A stretch of DNA of 64,000 nucleotides from Phenylobacterium sp. (lineage in GTDB: Bacteria; Pseudomonadota; Alphaproteobacteria; Caulobacterales; Caulobacteraceae): the NCBI RefSeq assembly GCF_004297125.1, contig NZ_SCVD01000028.1, positions 237,000 to 300,999 on the forward strand, in the 5' to 3' direction. Positions 1 through 8,738 of this stretch are shown one piece after another (positions within the stretch are counted from its first letter, which is position 1; each line of letters starts with the position of its first letter). The position numbers were made by a program, and so were the translations under genes. The notes beneath the pieces are model-generated. The model did no database searches. It was not told the DNA's origin and was given only the letters and a program-made list of their open reading frames with translations.

Positions 1-1537
1 CGGTGCGCGTGGCGGCCACGTGGCCATGATGCCAGTTGCGGATGGTCTGCGAGACGCGGGGCGGGTCGGAGAAGCCCATCCGTTTGATGGTGGCCAGGGT
101 CTCCGGGTCGTCGTCGACGCCGGTGAACACCAGGCTGCCGAACCGGGAAGAAAGTTGCTCCTCCTCGGCGAAGAGTTCGCCATAGCGGGCGTTCACGGCC
201 TTCAGGGTGCGGGTGATCTCGGCGTCGAAACTTCGCAGCGGGGCGTGGCCCGCGAGCGCGGCCACCCGCTTCCGGTCGGCGTCGGACTCGGGCAGGCGGT
301 GGGTCTGCTCGTCCTCGAGCATCTGGATGCGATGCTCGACGGCGCGCAGGCGAAGGTAGGCCTCGGTGAGTTCGGCGGCGGCCGCCTCGGTGACATGGCC
401 GGCGTCCGCCAGCGCCCGCAGCGCGTCCAGGGTGCGCGGGCTGCGCAGCTCGGGATGGCGGCCGCCCAGGATGAGCTGCTGGGTCTGGACGTAGAACTCG
501 ATCTCGCGGATGCCGCCGCGGCCCAGCTTCAGGTCGACGCCCTTGGCCGAGACGCGCTCGTCGACCTTGTGGGCGTGGATCTGGCGCTTGATCGAATGGA
601 TGTCGGCGATGGCGGCGAAGTCGAGGTTCTTGCGCCAGATGTAGGGGATCAGTTCGCCGAGGAACGCCTTCGCCTCGAGGAGGTCGCCGGCGCAGGCGCG
701 CGCCTTGATGAAGGCCGCCCGCTCCCAGTTCTGGCCGACGGTCTCGTAGTACTCCAGCGCCGCCGGTACGGGTACGGCGGGCGGGGTCGAGGAGGGATCG
801 GGCCGCAGGCGCAGGTCCATGCGGAAGACGTAGCCGTCCGCGGTGCGGGCCTGCATCAGGTCGGACACCCGTTGCGTCAGGCGCACAGCGAAGGCCTGGA
901 CCTCCACGCCCTCGGCCAGGACCGCGCCCAGGGTCTCGGGATCGAAGAAGACCGAGACGTCGATGTCGCTGGAATAGTTCAGTTCGAAGGCGCCCTGCTT
1001 GCCCATGGCGATGCAGAACCAGCCCGGGACCGGGCCATGTTCGCCCTTGCCCAGGGACAGCAGCCGGCCGGCCTCGATCTCGCCCAGCGCCGCCGACGTG
1101 AGGGCCGCCGAGACCGCGGCGTCGGCGAAGCGGGTCAAGGCGCCGGTGACCTGGTCCAGGTCCCAGACGCCCCCGAGGTCGGCCAGCGCGGTCAGCAGGT
1201 GCAGCTCCTGCTTCAGAATTCGCAGCGGCGCCACGGCCTCCTGCGGCCGCAGCGCCGCCACGGCCTCGGTGCGACGGAGGATATCCGCCAGCCGGACGTC
1301 CGGGTCGTCAGCCAGCAAGGCGCCCAGCCGCCTGGGGTCGCGCCGCGCGAGGCCGGCCAGGTAGGGCGAGGCGCCGAACACCGGCGCCAGCGCCGGCCAG
1401 GCCAGATCAAGCTCCGGCGTCCAGGCCCGCTCCGCGATCAGGTCGTGCAGCCGTTCGGCCGCCCTGGCGTCCAGCACCGGGCCGCTGGGCCGCAGGTTCG
1501 CCGCCATCGGCCGCTTTTCGGTGGCGCTCAGACTCAT
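1..1537 (-). CDS. glnE: Bifunctional glutamine synthetase adenylyltransferase/deadenylase, N-terminal part
   Basis: GlnE attaches AMP to and removes it from glutamine synthetase according to nitrogen state, under PII control. The minus-strand reading frame from the ATG at 1537 translates without a stop to the window edge, about 512 codons of a protein usually near 950-1000 residues, so the C-terminal half lies outside. The nucleotidyltransferase motif SSDIDVSVFFD and the family block LGRGGIREIEF followed by GGRHPELRSP are readable. An in-frame ATG 30 bases further in (1507) is an alternative start. The gene diverges from the DoxX-like gene with only 36 bases between starts. A long plus-strand frame over the same bases is its shadow. 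Confidence 0.93.
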   Translation of the reverse strand, partial: MSLSATEKRPMAANLRPSGPVLDARAAERLHDLIAERAWTPELDLAWPALAPVFGASPYLAGLARRDPRRLGALLADDPDVRLADILRRTEAVAALRPQEAVAPLRILKQELHLLTALADLGGVWDLDQVTGALTRFADAAVSAALTSAALGEIEAGRLLSLGKGEHGPVPGWFCIAMGKQGAFELNYSSDIDVSVFFDPETLGAVLAEGVEVQAFAVRLTQRVSDLMQARTADGYVFRMDLRLRPDPSSTPPAVPVPAALEYYETVGQNWERAAFIKARACAGDLLEAKAFLGELIPYIWRKNLDFAAIADIHSIKRQIHAHKVDERVSAKGVDLKLGRGGIREIEFYVQTQQLILGGRHPELRSPRTLDALRALADAGHVTEAAAAELTEAYLRLRAVEHRIQMLEDEQTHRLPESDADRKRVAALAGHAPLRSFDAEITRTLKAVNARYGELFAEEEQLSSRFGSLVFTGVDDDPETLATIKRMGFSDPPRVSQTIRNWHHGHVAATRT

Positions 1538-1573
1538 GCCACCCCTTATGGCGACGGACGGGAGGACGCCGCA

Positions 1574-1990
1574 ATGAGCCTTTCACGCGCAATCACGCTT
1601 GCGCCCCTGGCCACAGGCTCGGACGCCGCCTTCCTGGCCCTGCGGCTGGGCACCGGCGCCTTCCTGGTCTGGGGCGTCTGGGACAACATCACCAGCGCCG
1701 AGCACATGGCGACTTTCGCCGGCTTCCTGAGGCAGCACGGCTTCCCCGCGCCCGAGATCCTGGCGGCCTTCGACGTCTGGCTGCAGTTCGCGATCGGGGT
1801 GCTGTTCATCCTCGGCCTGGGGACGCGCTGGGCGGGACTGGCGTGCGCCGCGAACTTCGTCATCGCCATCGTGATGGTGGACCACCTGCAGGGCTGGCGC
1901 GGCGCGTTCGGTTCACAATGCCTGGTCGGCATCGGCCTAGTGCTGGCCACCCACGGACCGGGCCGGTTCAGCGTCGACGACCGGCTTTAG
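1574..1990 (+). CDS. DoxX-family integral membrane protein
   Basis: This is a 138-residue membrane protein. Residues from about 20 on show the DoxX pattern: a first helix with LALRLGTGAFLVWG, a second with LQFAIGVLFILGLGTRWAG, then ANFVIAIVMVDH and a final glycine-rich helix, four hydrophobic segments in all. DoxX relatives are quinone-linked or of unknown function, so no reaction is assigned. The ATG at 1574 is chosen because the hydrophobic domain begins soon after and the frame upstream overlaps glnE antisense. Its stop shares the bases CTAG with the stop of the convergent histidine kinase gene. Confidence 0.78.
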   Translation: MSLSRAITLAPLATGSDAAFLALRLGTGAFLVWGVWDNITSAEHMATFAGFLRQHGFPAPEILAAFDVWLQFAIGVLFILGLGTRWAGLACAANFVIAIVMVDHLQGWRGAFGSQCLVGIGLVLATHGPGRFSVDDRL

Positions 1991-3393
1991 GCGCGGGGGA
2001 GGATGAAGGCCACGCGCAGGCCCGGCCCCATCTCCCCAACCTTGCCCGGACCTTCCGACAGCTCCAGCCGCCCGCCGTGCGCCTCGGCCACAGCGGCCAC
2101 CAGGGACAGGCCCAGGCCCGCGCCCGGCTCGTTGCGGCTGTTCTCCAGCCGCACGAAACGCTGGATGACCCGCTCGCGATCCTCGTCGGGCACCCCCGGA
2201 CCGGTGTCCGTGACCGAGAACTCCACCTCGCCCGACGAGCGCCGGCGCACACGCAACATGATCGCCCCGCCGGGCGGCGTGTACTTCACCGCGTTGTCCA
2301 GCAGGTTGGCCAGGGCCTGGGCCAGGAACTCGCGGTTGCCGCGAATGGTCAGGTCCTTGGCGGTCTCGGCGGCGTATTCGAGGTTCTTCTCCTCGCAGAA
2401 GGGCTCGTAGAGCTCGGAGATGTCGGCGGCCAGTTCCGCGGGGTCGAACAGGGTCGGGTTGGGCGCCTGGCCGGCGGCCTGCAGGCGGGCGATCGAGAGC
2501 ACGGCGCCGAAGGTCTTCAGCACGCCATCGGTGTCCTCCAGCGCCTGCGCCAGGGCCTCCTCGGCGTTGCCCTTGCCCGCCTCCACGTCGATGTAGGCGG
2601 TCTCCAGCCGCGCCCGCAGGCGGGTCAGCGGCGAGCGCAGGTCGTGGGCGATGGCGTCGCCGGCGTGCTTGTGCCCCTGCATAGAGCGCTCCAGCCGATC
2701 CAGCATGTCGTTGACGCCCTGGGCCAGTTCGTCGAACTCGTCGCGCGCGCCGCGCACCCGGGCCCGGACGCCCTGCTCGCCGTTGCGCACCCGCTCCACG
2801 ACATTGATCAGGTCGACCATGGTGCGCGAGACGTTGCGGCTGACCAGCACCCCGCCAGCCAGGCCCAGCAACACCACCAGGGCGCCCGAGGCCCACAGGG
2901 CGCGGACGATGCGGGCGACGTAGGCCTCGTCCTCGCCGGCGTCGGCGCCCACGAACAGGATCTCGCCGTCGTGCAGCTTCTGCTGCAGGCCGCGGGCGGG
3001 ATGTTTCACCTCGCGCCCCTGGGCGTCGACATCGGTGACCTGGAAGGTGGCCCAGGCGGGCTCGCCCGCGAAGTCCTCCACAGGGCTCTCTTCGATCGAG
3101 CCGGAGATCCGCCGGCCGTCCTTGGTCAGCAACAGGTAGAGGAACGGCTTCTCGCTGGCGGCGCGCTGGATCAGGGACTGATTGACCGCGTCGACCCCCG
3201 CCCGGTCGTAGACGTCGACCAGGCTGCGCATCTCGCGGCGGATCTCCTGGTCCGTCCGCCGCGTCGCCTCGCCAGCGGTGGCCACGTAGATGTAGGCGAG
3301 GAAGGCCGAGGCCGCGCTGGCGAACAGCGCCAGGAACAGCAGCGTCAGCCGGAACGGCGTGGTCCTGAAGATGCGCGGCAGCTTGACCGCCAT
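1987..3393 (-). CDS. HAMP-domain sensor histidine kinase
   Basis: A 468-residue inner-membrane kinase that would phosphorylate the OmpR-type regulator encoded just upstream. Two membrane segments (about 17-39 and 164-186) enclose a periplasmic domain of some 120 residues. A HAMP linker follows, then the dimerisation/phosphoacceptor helix with AIAHDLRSPLTRLR (His250), and an ATPase domain with N, G1 (TDTGPGV) and G2 (GAGLGLSLV) boxes. The start at 3393 lies 9 bases beyond the regulator's stop, so the two are co-transcribed. The order degP, regulator, kinase, glnE resembles rhizobial genomes from memory. The signal sensed is unknown; the link to DegP suggests envelope stress, as an inference. 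Confidence 0.88.
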   Translation of the reverse strand: MAVKLPRIFRTTPFRLTLLFLALFASAASAFLAYIYVATAGEATRRTDQEIRREMRSLVDVYDRAGVDAVNQSLIQRAASEKPFLYLLLTKDGRRISGSIEESPVEDFAGEPAWATFQVTDVDAQGREVKHPARGLQQKLHDGEILFVGADAGEDEAYVARIVRALWASGALVVLLGLAGGVLVSRNVSRTMVDLINVVERVRNGEQGVRARVRGARDEFDELAQGVNDMLDRLERSMQGHKHAGDAIAHDLRSPLTRLRARLETAYIDVEAGKGNAEEALAQALEDTDGVLKTFGAVLSIARLQAAGQAPNPTLFDPAELAADISELYEPFCEEKNLEYAAETAKDLTIRGNREFLAQALANLLDNAVKYTPPGGAIMLRVRRRSSGEVEFSVTDTGPGVPDEDRERVIQRFVRLENSRNEPGAGLGLSLVAAVAEAHGGRLELSEGPGKVGEMGPGLRVAFILPRA

Positions 3394-3402
3394 GCGGCGC
3401 GC

Positions 3403-4074
3403 CTACGCGTCGAGCCGATAGCCCGCGCCGCGAACGGTCTGCAGCATCGGCCGGTCGAAACCCTTGTCGATCTTCGAGCGCAGGCGGGAGATGTGCACGT
3501 CGATGACGTTGGTCTGGGGGTCGAAGTGGTAGTGCCAGACCTTCTCCAGCAGCATGGTCCGCGTCACCGACTGGCCGGCGTGGCGCATCATGAATTCCAG
3601 GAGCTGGAATTCGCGCGGCTGCAGGTCGATCTCCTTGCCAGAACGGAACACCGTGCGGGCGATCAGGTCCATCTCCAGTTCGCCGACCTTCAGCAGGGTC
3701 TGGACCGAACCGGTGTCACGGCGCCGCGCCAGGGCCTCGATGCGGGCGATCAGCTCGGCGAAGGCGTAGGGCTTCACCAGATAGTCGTCGCCGCCGGCCT
3801 GTAGGCCATCGACGCGGTCGCCCACCTCGCCCAGCGCCGAGAGGAACAGCACCGGCGTGCGGTCCCCCTCCCGGCGGATGGTCTCGACGAGCTGGACGCC
3901 GTTCATCTTCGGCATCATCCGATCGACGATCATCACGTCGAACTCGCCATCGCGAGCGGCGGCGAGGCCCTCCTCGCCGTCGGCCCCCCGCGTGCAGTCA
4001 TGGCCGGCCTCGGTGAGGCCGCGCGCCATGGCTTCGGCCGCCTCGAGATCGTCCTCGACAATCAGGATCCGCAT
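3403..4074 (-). CDS. OmpR/PhoB-family response regulator
   Basis: A 223-residue DNA-binding regulator. The receiver domain (about 1-120) has the acidic pair E7-D8-D9, phosphoacceptor Asp51 in MIVDRMMP and the conserved Lys in VKPYAF. The winged-helix output domain (about 130-223) ends in the usual RSKIDKG...VRGAGYRL. The ATG at 4074 is preferred over an in-frame start at 4155 because the receiver begins directly (MRILIVEDD), a GAGGGCGGGA ribosome site precedes it, and the longer form would run into degP. It pairs with the kinase downstream. Confidence 0.9.
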   Translation of the reverse strand: MRILIVEDDLEAAEAMARGLTEAGHDCTRGADGEEGLAAARDGEFDVMIVDRMMPKMNGVQLVETIRREGDRTPVLFLSALGEVGDRVDGLQAGGDDYLVKPYAFAELIARIEALARRRDTGSVQTLLKVGELEMDLIARTVFRSGKEIDLQPREFQLLEFMMRHAGQSVTRTMLLEKVWHYHFDPQTNVIDVHISRLRSKIDKGFDRPMLQTVRGAGYRLDA

Positions 4075-4102
4075 TTGATTCCCGCCCTCTGAGAGGGGGA
4101 GT

Positions 4103-5686
4103 CTAGCCCGAAACCTTGATCGGCAGGAAGGCGGTGCGGCCATTGCGGTAGACACCGACCAGCACGCTGGCGCGGCCGGCCTTCTTGGCGGCGTCGACCA
4201 CGGCGGCGAACTCGGCCGGGGCAGCTACGGCCCGTCCGTTGACCAGCGTGATCACGTCGCCGCGGCGCAGGCCCTTCGTACCCGCGTCGGAAGACTGGTC
4301 GACGTTGTCCACCAGCGCGCCGCGCACTTCGGCCGGCAGGTTCAGCCGGTTGCGGGCCGGCTCGTCCAGCGGGCTCAGCGACATGCCCAGCACGGGCGCT
4401 CGCGCCGAGGGCGGAGCGCCGGGGACCGCACGGCCGCCGGGACCGGCGCCGCTGTTGTCGTTGGCCGCCAGTTCGCGCTCCGAGGGCCGCACGCCGGAGC
4501 GGACGTCCACCGTGCGGCGCTTGCCGTCGCGGATCACATCCAGGCGCAGGTTCTCGCCGGCGCGGACGCGGGCCACCTGGCGGGTCAGGTCGGACGAGCT
4601 CTTCACCGAGACGCCGTTCACCGCCACCACGACGTCGCCCACCTGGACGCCAGCGCGGGCCGAGGGGCCGCCGGCGGAGATGTCGGCGACGATCGCGCCC
4701 TTCTGGTTCTCCATCCCTTGTGCTTCGGCCATCTCGGTCGTGAAGTTCTGGATGGTCGCGCCGATGTAGCCGCGTTCGATCTTGCCGCCGCTGATCAGCT
4801 GCTTGGTGACCGTCTCGGCGACTTCCGAGGGAATGGCGAAGCCGATGCCGACCGAGCCGCCCGAGGGCGAGAAGATCGCGGTGTTCACCCCGATCACCCG
4901 GCCATAGACATCGAACGTCGGACCGCCCGAATTGCCCCGGTTGATGGGGGCGTCGATCTGGATGTAGTCGACGAAGGTCTCGCCGATGTCGCGGCCATAG
5001 GCCGAGACGATGCCGGCCGTGGCGGTGCCGCCCAGGCCGAAGGGATTGCCGACGGTGATGACCCAGTCGCCCACCCGCGGCTTGCCGGCGTTCTCGAAGT
5101 TCACGAACGGGAACGGACCGCCGCGGCCGCCCTTGATCTTGATCACCGCGAGGTCGGTGGCCTCGTCGCGGCCGACCACCTCGGCGTCCAGCTCGGTCTC
5201 GTCCTTGAGGACGACCTTGATGCTCTCGGCGTTTTCGACGACGTGGTTGTTGGTGACGATGTAGCCGTCCGCCGAGATGAAGAAGCCCGAACCGGACGAC
5301 TGCTGCGTCGGCAGGCGCGGCTGGCCGCGCTCGGTGCGGCCGCCCTGATCGCCATCCTCACCGTCCTCGCCGCCCGGCGTACCGCCGCGCGGGCCGGGCA
5401 GGACGAACGGCAGGCCGGGGATCTGGCGCAGCGCATTGGTGTCGACGCGGCTGGTCACGTTGATCGACACCACCGCCGGCGAGACGCGGTCGAAGATGTC
5501 GGCGAAGGACATGGGCGCGCCGGGCGGCGGCGCGAAGATGGGGGCGGTCGAGGCCTTGATCAGCCCGCCGTTGGGGAGCTGGGCGTGCGCGGAGGGAAGC
5601 TGCATGCCTGCGCCCGCCACCGCGGCGGCCATGACGCCGGCGCCAGCGACGGCGCCCAGGAGGTAACCGGTCTTCTTGGAAGTCAT
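4103..5686 (-). CDS. degP: DegP/HtrA-family periplasmic serine protease with two PDZ domains
   Basis: A 527-residue exported protease for damaged envelope proteins. The N-terminus is a signal sequence (hydrophobic 8-28, probable cleavage after SAHA near 35). The trypsin-like domain carries His148 (TNNHVV), Asp178 (ATDLAVIKI) and Ser253 (GNSGGP). Two PDZ domains follow, at about 310-400 and 440-527. A Gly/Glu/Asp-rich insert at about 98-125 sits in the protease domain where HtrA proteins have the variable LA loop. The ATG at 5686 is chosen over 5767 because it begins a normal lysine-rich signal peptide. The regulator gene begins 28 bases past its stop. Classical family assignment is firm; DegP versus DegQ is not distinguishable here. 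Confidence 0.92.
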   Translation of the reverse strand: MTSKKTGYLLGAVAGAGVMAAAVAGAGMQLPSAHAQLPNGGLIKASTAPIFAPPPGAPMSFADIFDRVSPAVVSINVTSRVDTNALRQIPGLPFVLPGPRGGTPGGEDGEDGDQGGRTERGQPRLPTQQSSGSGFFISADGYIVTNNHVVENAESIKVVLKDETELDAEVVGRDEATDLAVIKIKGGRGGPFPFVNFENAGKPRVGDWVITVGNPFGLGGTATAGIVSAYGRDIGETFVDYIQIDAPINRGNSGGPTFDVYGRVIGVNTAIFSPSGGSVGIGFAIPSEVAETVTKQLISGGKIERGYIGATIQNFTTEMAEAQGMENQKGAIVADISAGGPSARAGVQVGDVVVAVNGVSVKSSSDLTRQVARVRAGENLRLDVIRDGKRRTVDVRSGVRPSERELAANDNSGAGPGGRAVPGAPPSARAPVLGMSLSPLDEPARNRLNLPAEVRGALVDNVDQSSDAGTKGLRRGDVITLVNGRAVAAPAEFAAVVDAAKKAGRASVLVGVYRNGRTAFLPIKVSG

Positions 5687-5833
5687 CAGCCTTCGTTTCC
5701 CTGTGCGCGACCTATTTGGGAGGCGTGCCGCGCCCAAACAACCTAGGTCGGATGCACGGAAGTGCAACGACCCTCAAGTTACGTTTAGGTCACCCTAGGC
5801 GCGGCTTCACGTCCAATATTGGGCGGGATCGTG

Positions 5834-6286
5834 TCAGGGTGTTTCGTCTTCGTCCAAGCGGCGCAAGCGCTCCGCTTCCAGTGGCGTGAGTTCCACGTCG
5901 AGCGATCGGTTCCGTAACCGCAAGAACAACAGTGTGACACCGGCGACCACGACGAGGAAGGGCGCGCCCCAGAGCGCAAGGTTGCCGATCGAAAAACTGG
6001 GCGTGAGCAGCACGAACTCGCCATAGCGGTCGGTGAGGAAGCGCTTGATCTCGGCCTCGTCCTTGCCGGCCTTCACCTGCTCGCGGACGATCTGGCGCAG
6101 GTCGCGGGCGAGATCGGCTTCGCTGTCGTCGATGGACTCGTTCTGGCAGACCAGGCAGCGGACGTCGCGGAAGATGTCGCGGGCCCGGGCCTCCTGGGCC
6201 GGATCGGGCAGCCGTTCCGCCGGATCGGAGGCGGCGGCGATGCAGGCTACGCCCGCCAGGGCCGCCAGGAGGAGCCTCAGCCTCAC
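5834..6286 (-). CDS. ccmH: Cytochrome c maturation protein CcmH (CycL)
   Basis: A 150-residue membrane-anchored thiol protein that reduces apocytochrome c haem-binding cysteines. It has an N-terminal signal segment, the redox motif RCLVCQN (Cys44 and Cys47) and a C-terminal membrane helix at about 103-125 with a charged tail. It is the short alphaproteobacterial CycL form, without the TPR domain fused in E. coli. The start is a GTG at 6286 overlapping the ccmF stop as GTGA; no in-frame ATG gives the signal sequence. It is the last gene of the ccmI-E-F-H operon. ccmG is not between ccmF and ccmH, as in other alphaproteobacteria. Confidence 0.93.
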   Translation of the reverse strand: MRLRLLLAALAGVACIAAASDPAERLPDPAQEARARDIFRDVRCLVCQNESIDDSEADLARDLRQIVREQVKAGKDEAEIKRFLTDRYGEFVLLTPSFSIGNLALWGAPFLVVVAGVTLLFLRLRNRSLDVELTPLEAERLRRLDEDETP

Positions 6287-8247
6287 GCGGCCTGCTCCTT
6301 GCGCCGGCCCACGCCCATGCGCAGCCTGCGGTCCGAGAGCGAAATCAGGCCGCCCAGGCCCATGATCACGGGCCCGAGGAAGATCAGGCTGGCCCAGGGG
6401 TTCCAGTAAGCGCGCACGAGGTAGGTCCCGCCATCCCGCCGCTCGCCCAGCACCAGGTAGATGTGGCTCGCGCCGCGATAGCAGAGCCCCACCTCCGAGG
6501 TCGTCTGGCCGCCGGTGGTGTAGGTGCGGCGCTCCGGCTCGACCTTGCAGACCGGCTGGCCCTTGCGTGTGACGGTGATCAGGCCCCGATCGGCGTCGTA
6601 GTTGGGCCCGGCCACCGGATTCACCGCGTCGAGGCTGACGTGATAGGCGCCGACGTCCAGGCCGCCGCCGACCGGCAGGGCCTCGGCGGCCTCGATCTTC
6701 CAGGTGGTCTCGAACACCGCGCCGAGCACGAAGACGCCCAGGCCCAGGTGCGCGAAGGTCATGCCCCAGGCGCCGCGCGGCAGGCCGGTGAGCCGGCGCC
6801 AAGTTTCTCCGGCGGAGACACGGAAGGCGCGGGTGCGCTCGACGAGCTCGGCGATAGCGCCGGCGATCAGCCAGCCGCCCAGCGCCACGCCCAGGATGCC
6901 GAACACCTTCTTGGGATCCACCAGCGCCAGGGCCAGCAGGCCCGTCCCGGCGGCGATCAGCAGGGCGACCCACAGGCGCTGGACCACGCCGCGGGCGTCG
7001 CCGCGCTTCCACGCCAACAGCGGCCCGGCGGGCAGCAGCACCAGCAGCGCCACCATCAACGGCGTGAAGGTCAGGCTGAAGTAGGGCGGCCCCACCGAGA
7101 TCGCCTCGCCGGTCATCGCCTCGCGGATCAGCGGATAGAGCGTGCCCAGCAGCACCGTGGCCGTGGCGGCGGCCAGCAGGATGTTGTTCATCACCAGCGC
7201 GCTCTCGCGGCTGATCGGCGCGAACATGCCGCCCTGCGTCAGGTTCGGGGCGCGCCAGGCGAACAGCGTGAAGCCCAGCCCCGCCGTGACGCCCAGTATG
7301 ATCAGCAGCAGCACGCCCCGGGTCGGGTCGACCGCGAAGGCGTGGACACTGGTCAGCACGCCCGAGCGCACTAGGAAGGCGCCCAGCATCGAGAAGGTGA
7401 AGGCGGCCAGCGCCAGGAACACCGTCCAACCCGTCAGCGCGCCGCGCTTCTCGGTGACCACGGCGGAATGCAGCAAGGCCGTGGCGATCAGCCAGGGCAT
7501 GAAGCTGGCGTTCTCCACCGGGTCCCAGAACCACCAGCCGCCCCAGCCCAGCTCGTAATAGGCCCAGAACGCGCCCAAGGTGATGCCGACGGTGAGCAGG
7601 CTCCAGGCCGCAAGCGCCCAGGGGCGCACCCAGCGCGACCAGGCCGCGTCGATCCGCCCCTCGACCAGGGCCGCGACGGCCAGGGAGAAGACCACCGACA
7701 TGCCGACGTAGCCCGCGTAGAGGAACGGAGGGTGGACGGCCAGGGCCGGGTCCTGCAGCAGCGGGTTGAGCGAACGCCCCTCGACCGGCGGCGTCAACAG
7801 CCGCGTCAGCGGGTTGGAGGCGAAAACCGTGTACGCCAGGAACACCGCGCCCAGCAGGCCCTGGGTCGCCACGGTCACGGCCCGCAGCCCCCGCGGCAGG
7901 TCGCGGCCCAGGCCGGCCACCGCCGCGCCGAAGCCGGTGAGCGCCAGGCACCAGAGCAGCATCGAGCCCTCGTGGCTGCCCCAGGTCCCGGCCACGCGGT
8001 ACAGCAGCGGCTTCGCCGAGTGCGAGTTCTGCGCCACGTTGGCCACGGAGAAGTCCGAGATCACGAAGGCGTGCATCAGGGCCGCGAAGGCCACGGCCAC
8101 GGCCAGGAACGCGCCCAGGGCCGCCCCTTCGCCCGCGCCGGCCAGCGGCGCGGACCGGCGGATCCGGCCCGCCACGGAGAGGGCGACCTGGGCGATCGAA
8201 AGCGCCAGCGCCAGGATCAGCGCGAAGGCGCCGGCTTCCGCGATCAT
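6283..8247 (-). CDS. ccmF: Haem lyase subunit CcmF (CycK)
   Basis: A 654-residue polytopic membrane protein that joins haem from CcmE to apocytochrome c together with CcmH and CcmI. About fifteen hydrophobic segments are visible. The family WWD signature is present as GWGGWWFWDPVENASFMPW near residue 230-250, with conserved histidines around it (for example VHPPFLYAGYVG). The ATG at 8247 starts MIAEAGAF and overlaps the ccmE stop as ATGA; the extra 18 codons of the longer frame are ccmE sequence read out of frame. Confidence 0.95.
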   Translation of the reverse strand: MIAEAGAFALILALALSIAQVALSVAGRIRRSAPLAGAGEGAALGAFLAVAVAFAALMHAFVISDFSVANVAQNSHSAKPLLYRVAGTWGSHEGSMLLWCLALTGFGAAVAGLGRDLPRGLRAVTVATQGLLGAVFLAYTVFASNPLTRLLTPPVEGRSLNPLLQDPALAVHPPFLYAGYVGMSVVFSLAVAALVEGRIDAAWSRWVRPWALAAWSLLTVGITLGAFWAYYELGWGGWWFWDPVENASFMPWLIATALLHSAVVTEKRGALTGWTVFLALAAFTFSMLGAFLVRSGVLTSVHAFAVDPTRGVLLLIILGVTAGLGFTLFAWRAPNLTQGGMFAPISRESALVMNNILLAAATATVLLGTLYPLIREAMTGEAISVGPPYFSLTFTPLMVALLVLLPAGPLLAWKRGDARGVVQRLWVALLIAAGTGLLALALVDPKKVFGILGVALGGWLIAGAIAELVERTRAFRVSAGETWRRLTGLPRGAWGMTFAHLGLGVFVLGAVFETTWKIEAAEALPVGGGLDVGAYHVSLDAVNPVAGPNYDADRGLITVTRKGQPVCKVEPERRTYTTGGQTTSEVGLCYRGASHIYLVLGERRDGGTYLVRAYWNPWASLIFLGPVIMGLGGLISLSDRRLRMGVGRRKEQAA

Positions 8248-8738
8248 GTTCCGCTCTGAGCCTTGCCGTACGAAGGCGGCGGCGCCCCCTGGCCCCGCCA
8301 CTCGCCCTGTTCCTTGAGGGCGTCGGCGACTTCCTTAGGCATGTAGGTTTCGTCGTGCTTGGCCAGCACCCGCTTGGCCTCGAAGACCCCGTCGGCGCGG
8401 TACGAGCCCTCGGCGACGATTCCCTGCCCTTCGCGGAACAGGTCCGGCAGATCGCCCTGGTAGTGGACGCGGTCGGCGGAGATCTTGTCCTGCACGGTGA
8501 ATTCCACGCGCCCGTCCGGGTGTTTCACCACCGAGCCCGCAGTCACCAGGCCGCCGAGCTGGATGGCGCGCCCCGGCTCGGGCTTCGCGGCGGCCGCCTG
8601 GGACGGCGTGTAGAACAGCGAGATCGAGTCGCGCATGCCCCACAGGGTCAGGCCCACCGCCACGGCCACCACCGGGGCGATGACGGAGAGCAGCAGCAGG
8701 CGCGTGCGCGCCTTGCGGGATTTCGGCAGGAAACTCAT
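8244..8738 (-). CDS. ccmE: Haem chaperone CcmE (CycJ)
   Basis: A 164-residue periplasmic, membrane-anchored chaperone that binds haem covalently and hands it to CcmF. The N-terminal anchor is about residues 11-33. The OB-fold domain follows, and the haem-binding His128 lies in AKHDETYMP, giving the family HxxxY motif (Tyr132). A proline- and glycine-rich tail ends the protein. Its start overlaps the ccmI stop by 4 bases, and its stop overlaps the ccmF start in the same way, so translation of the whole operon is probably coupled. Confidence 0.95.
   Translation of the reverse strand: MSFLPKSRKARTRLLLLSVIAPVVAVAVGLTLWGMRDSISLFYTPSQAAAAKPEPGRAIQLGGLVTAGSVVKHPDGRVEFTVQDKISADRVHYQGDLPDLFREGQGIVAEGSYRADGVFEAKRVLAKHDETYMPKEVADALKEQGEWRGQGAPPPSYGKAQSGT

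Noticed and set aside
20..1990. A 656-codon plus-strand open frame across the left edge
   Set aside because: It is antisense to glnE for most of its length, with composition typical of a shadow frame. Only its last 138 codons form a real gene (DoxX-like), with an internal ATG at 1574.
5690..5780. Heat-shock sigma-32 promoter before degP
   Set aside because: A minus-strand CTTGAG is present, but no fitting -10 element lies at the right distance.
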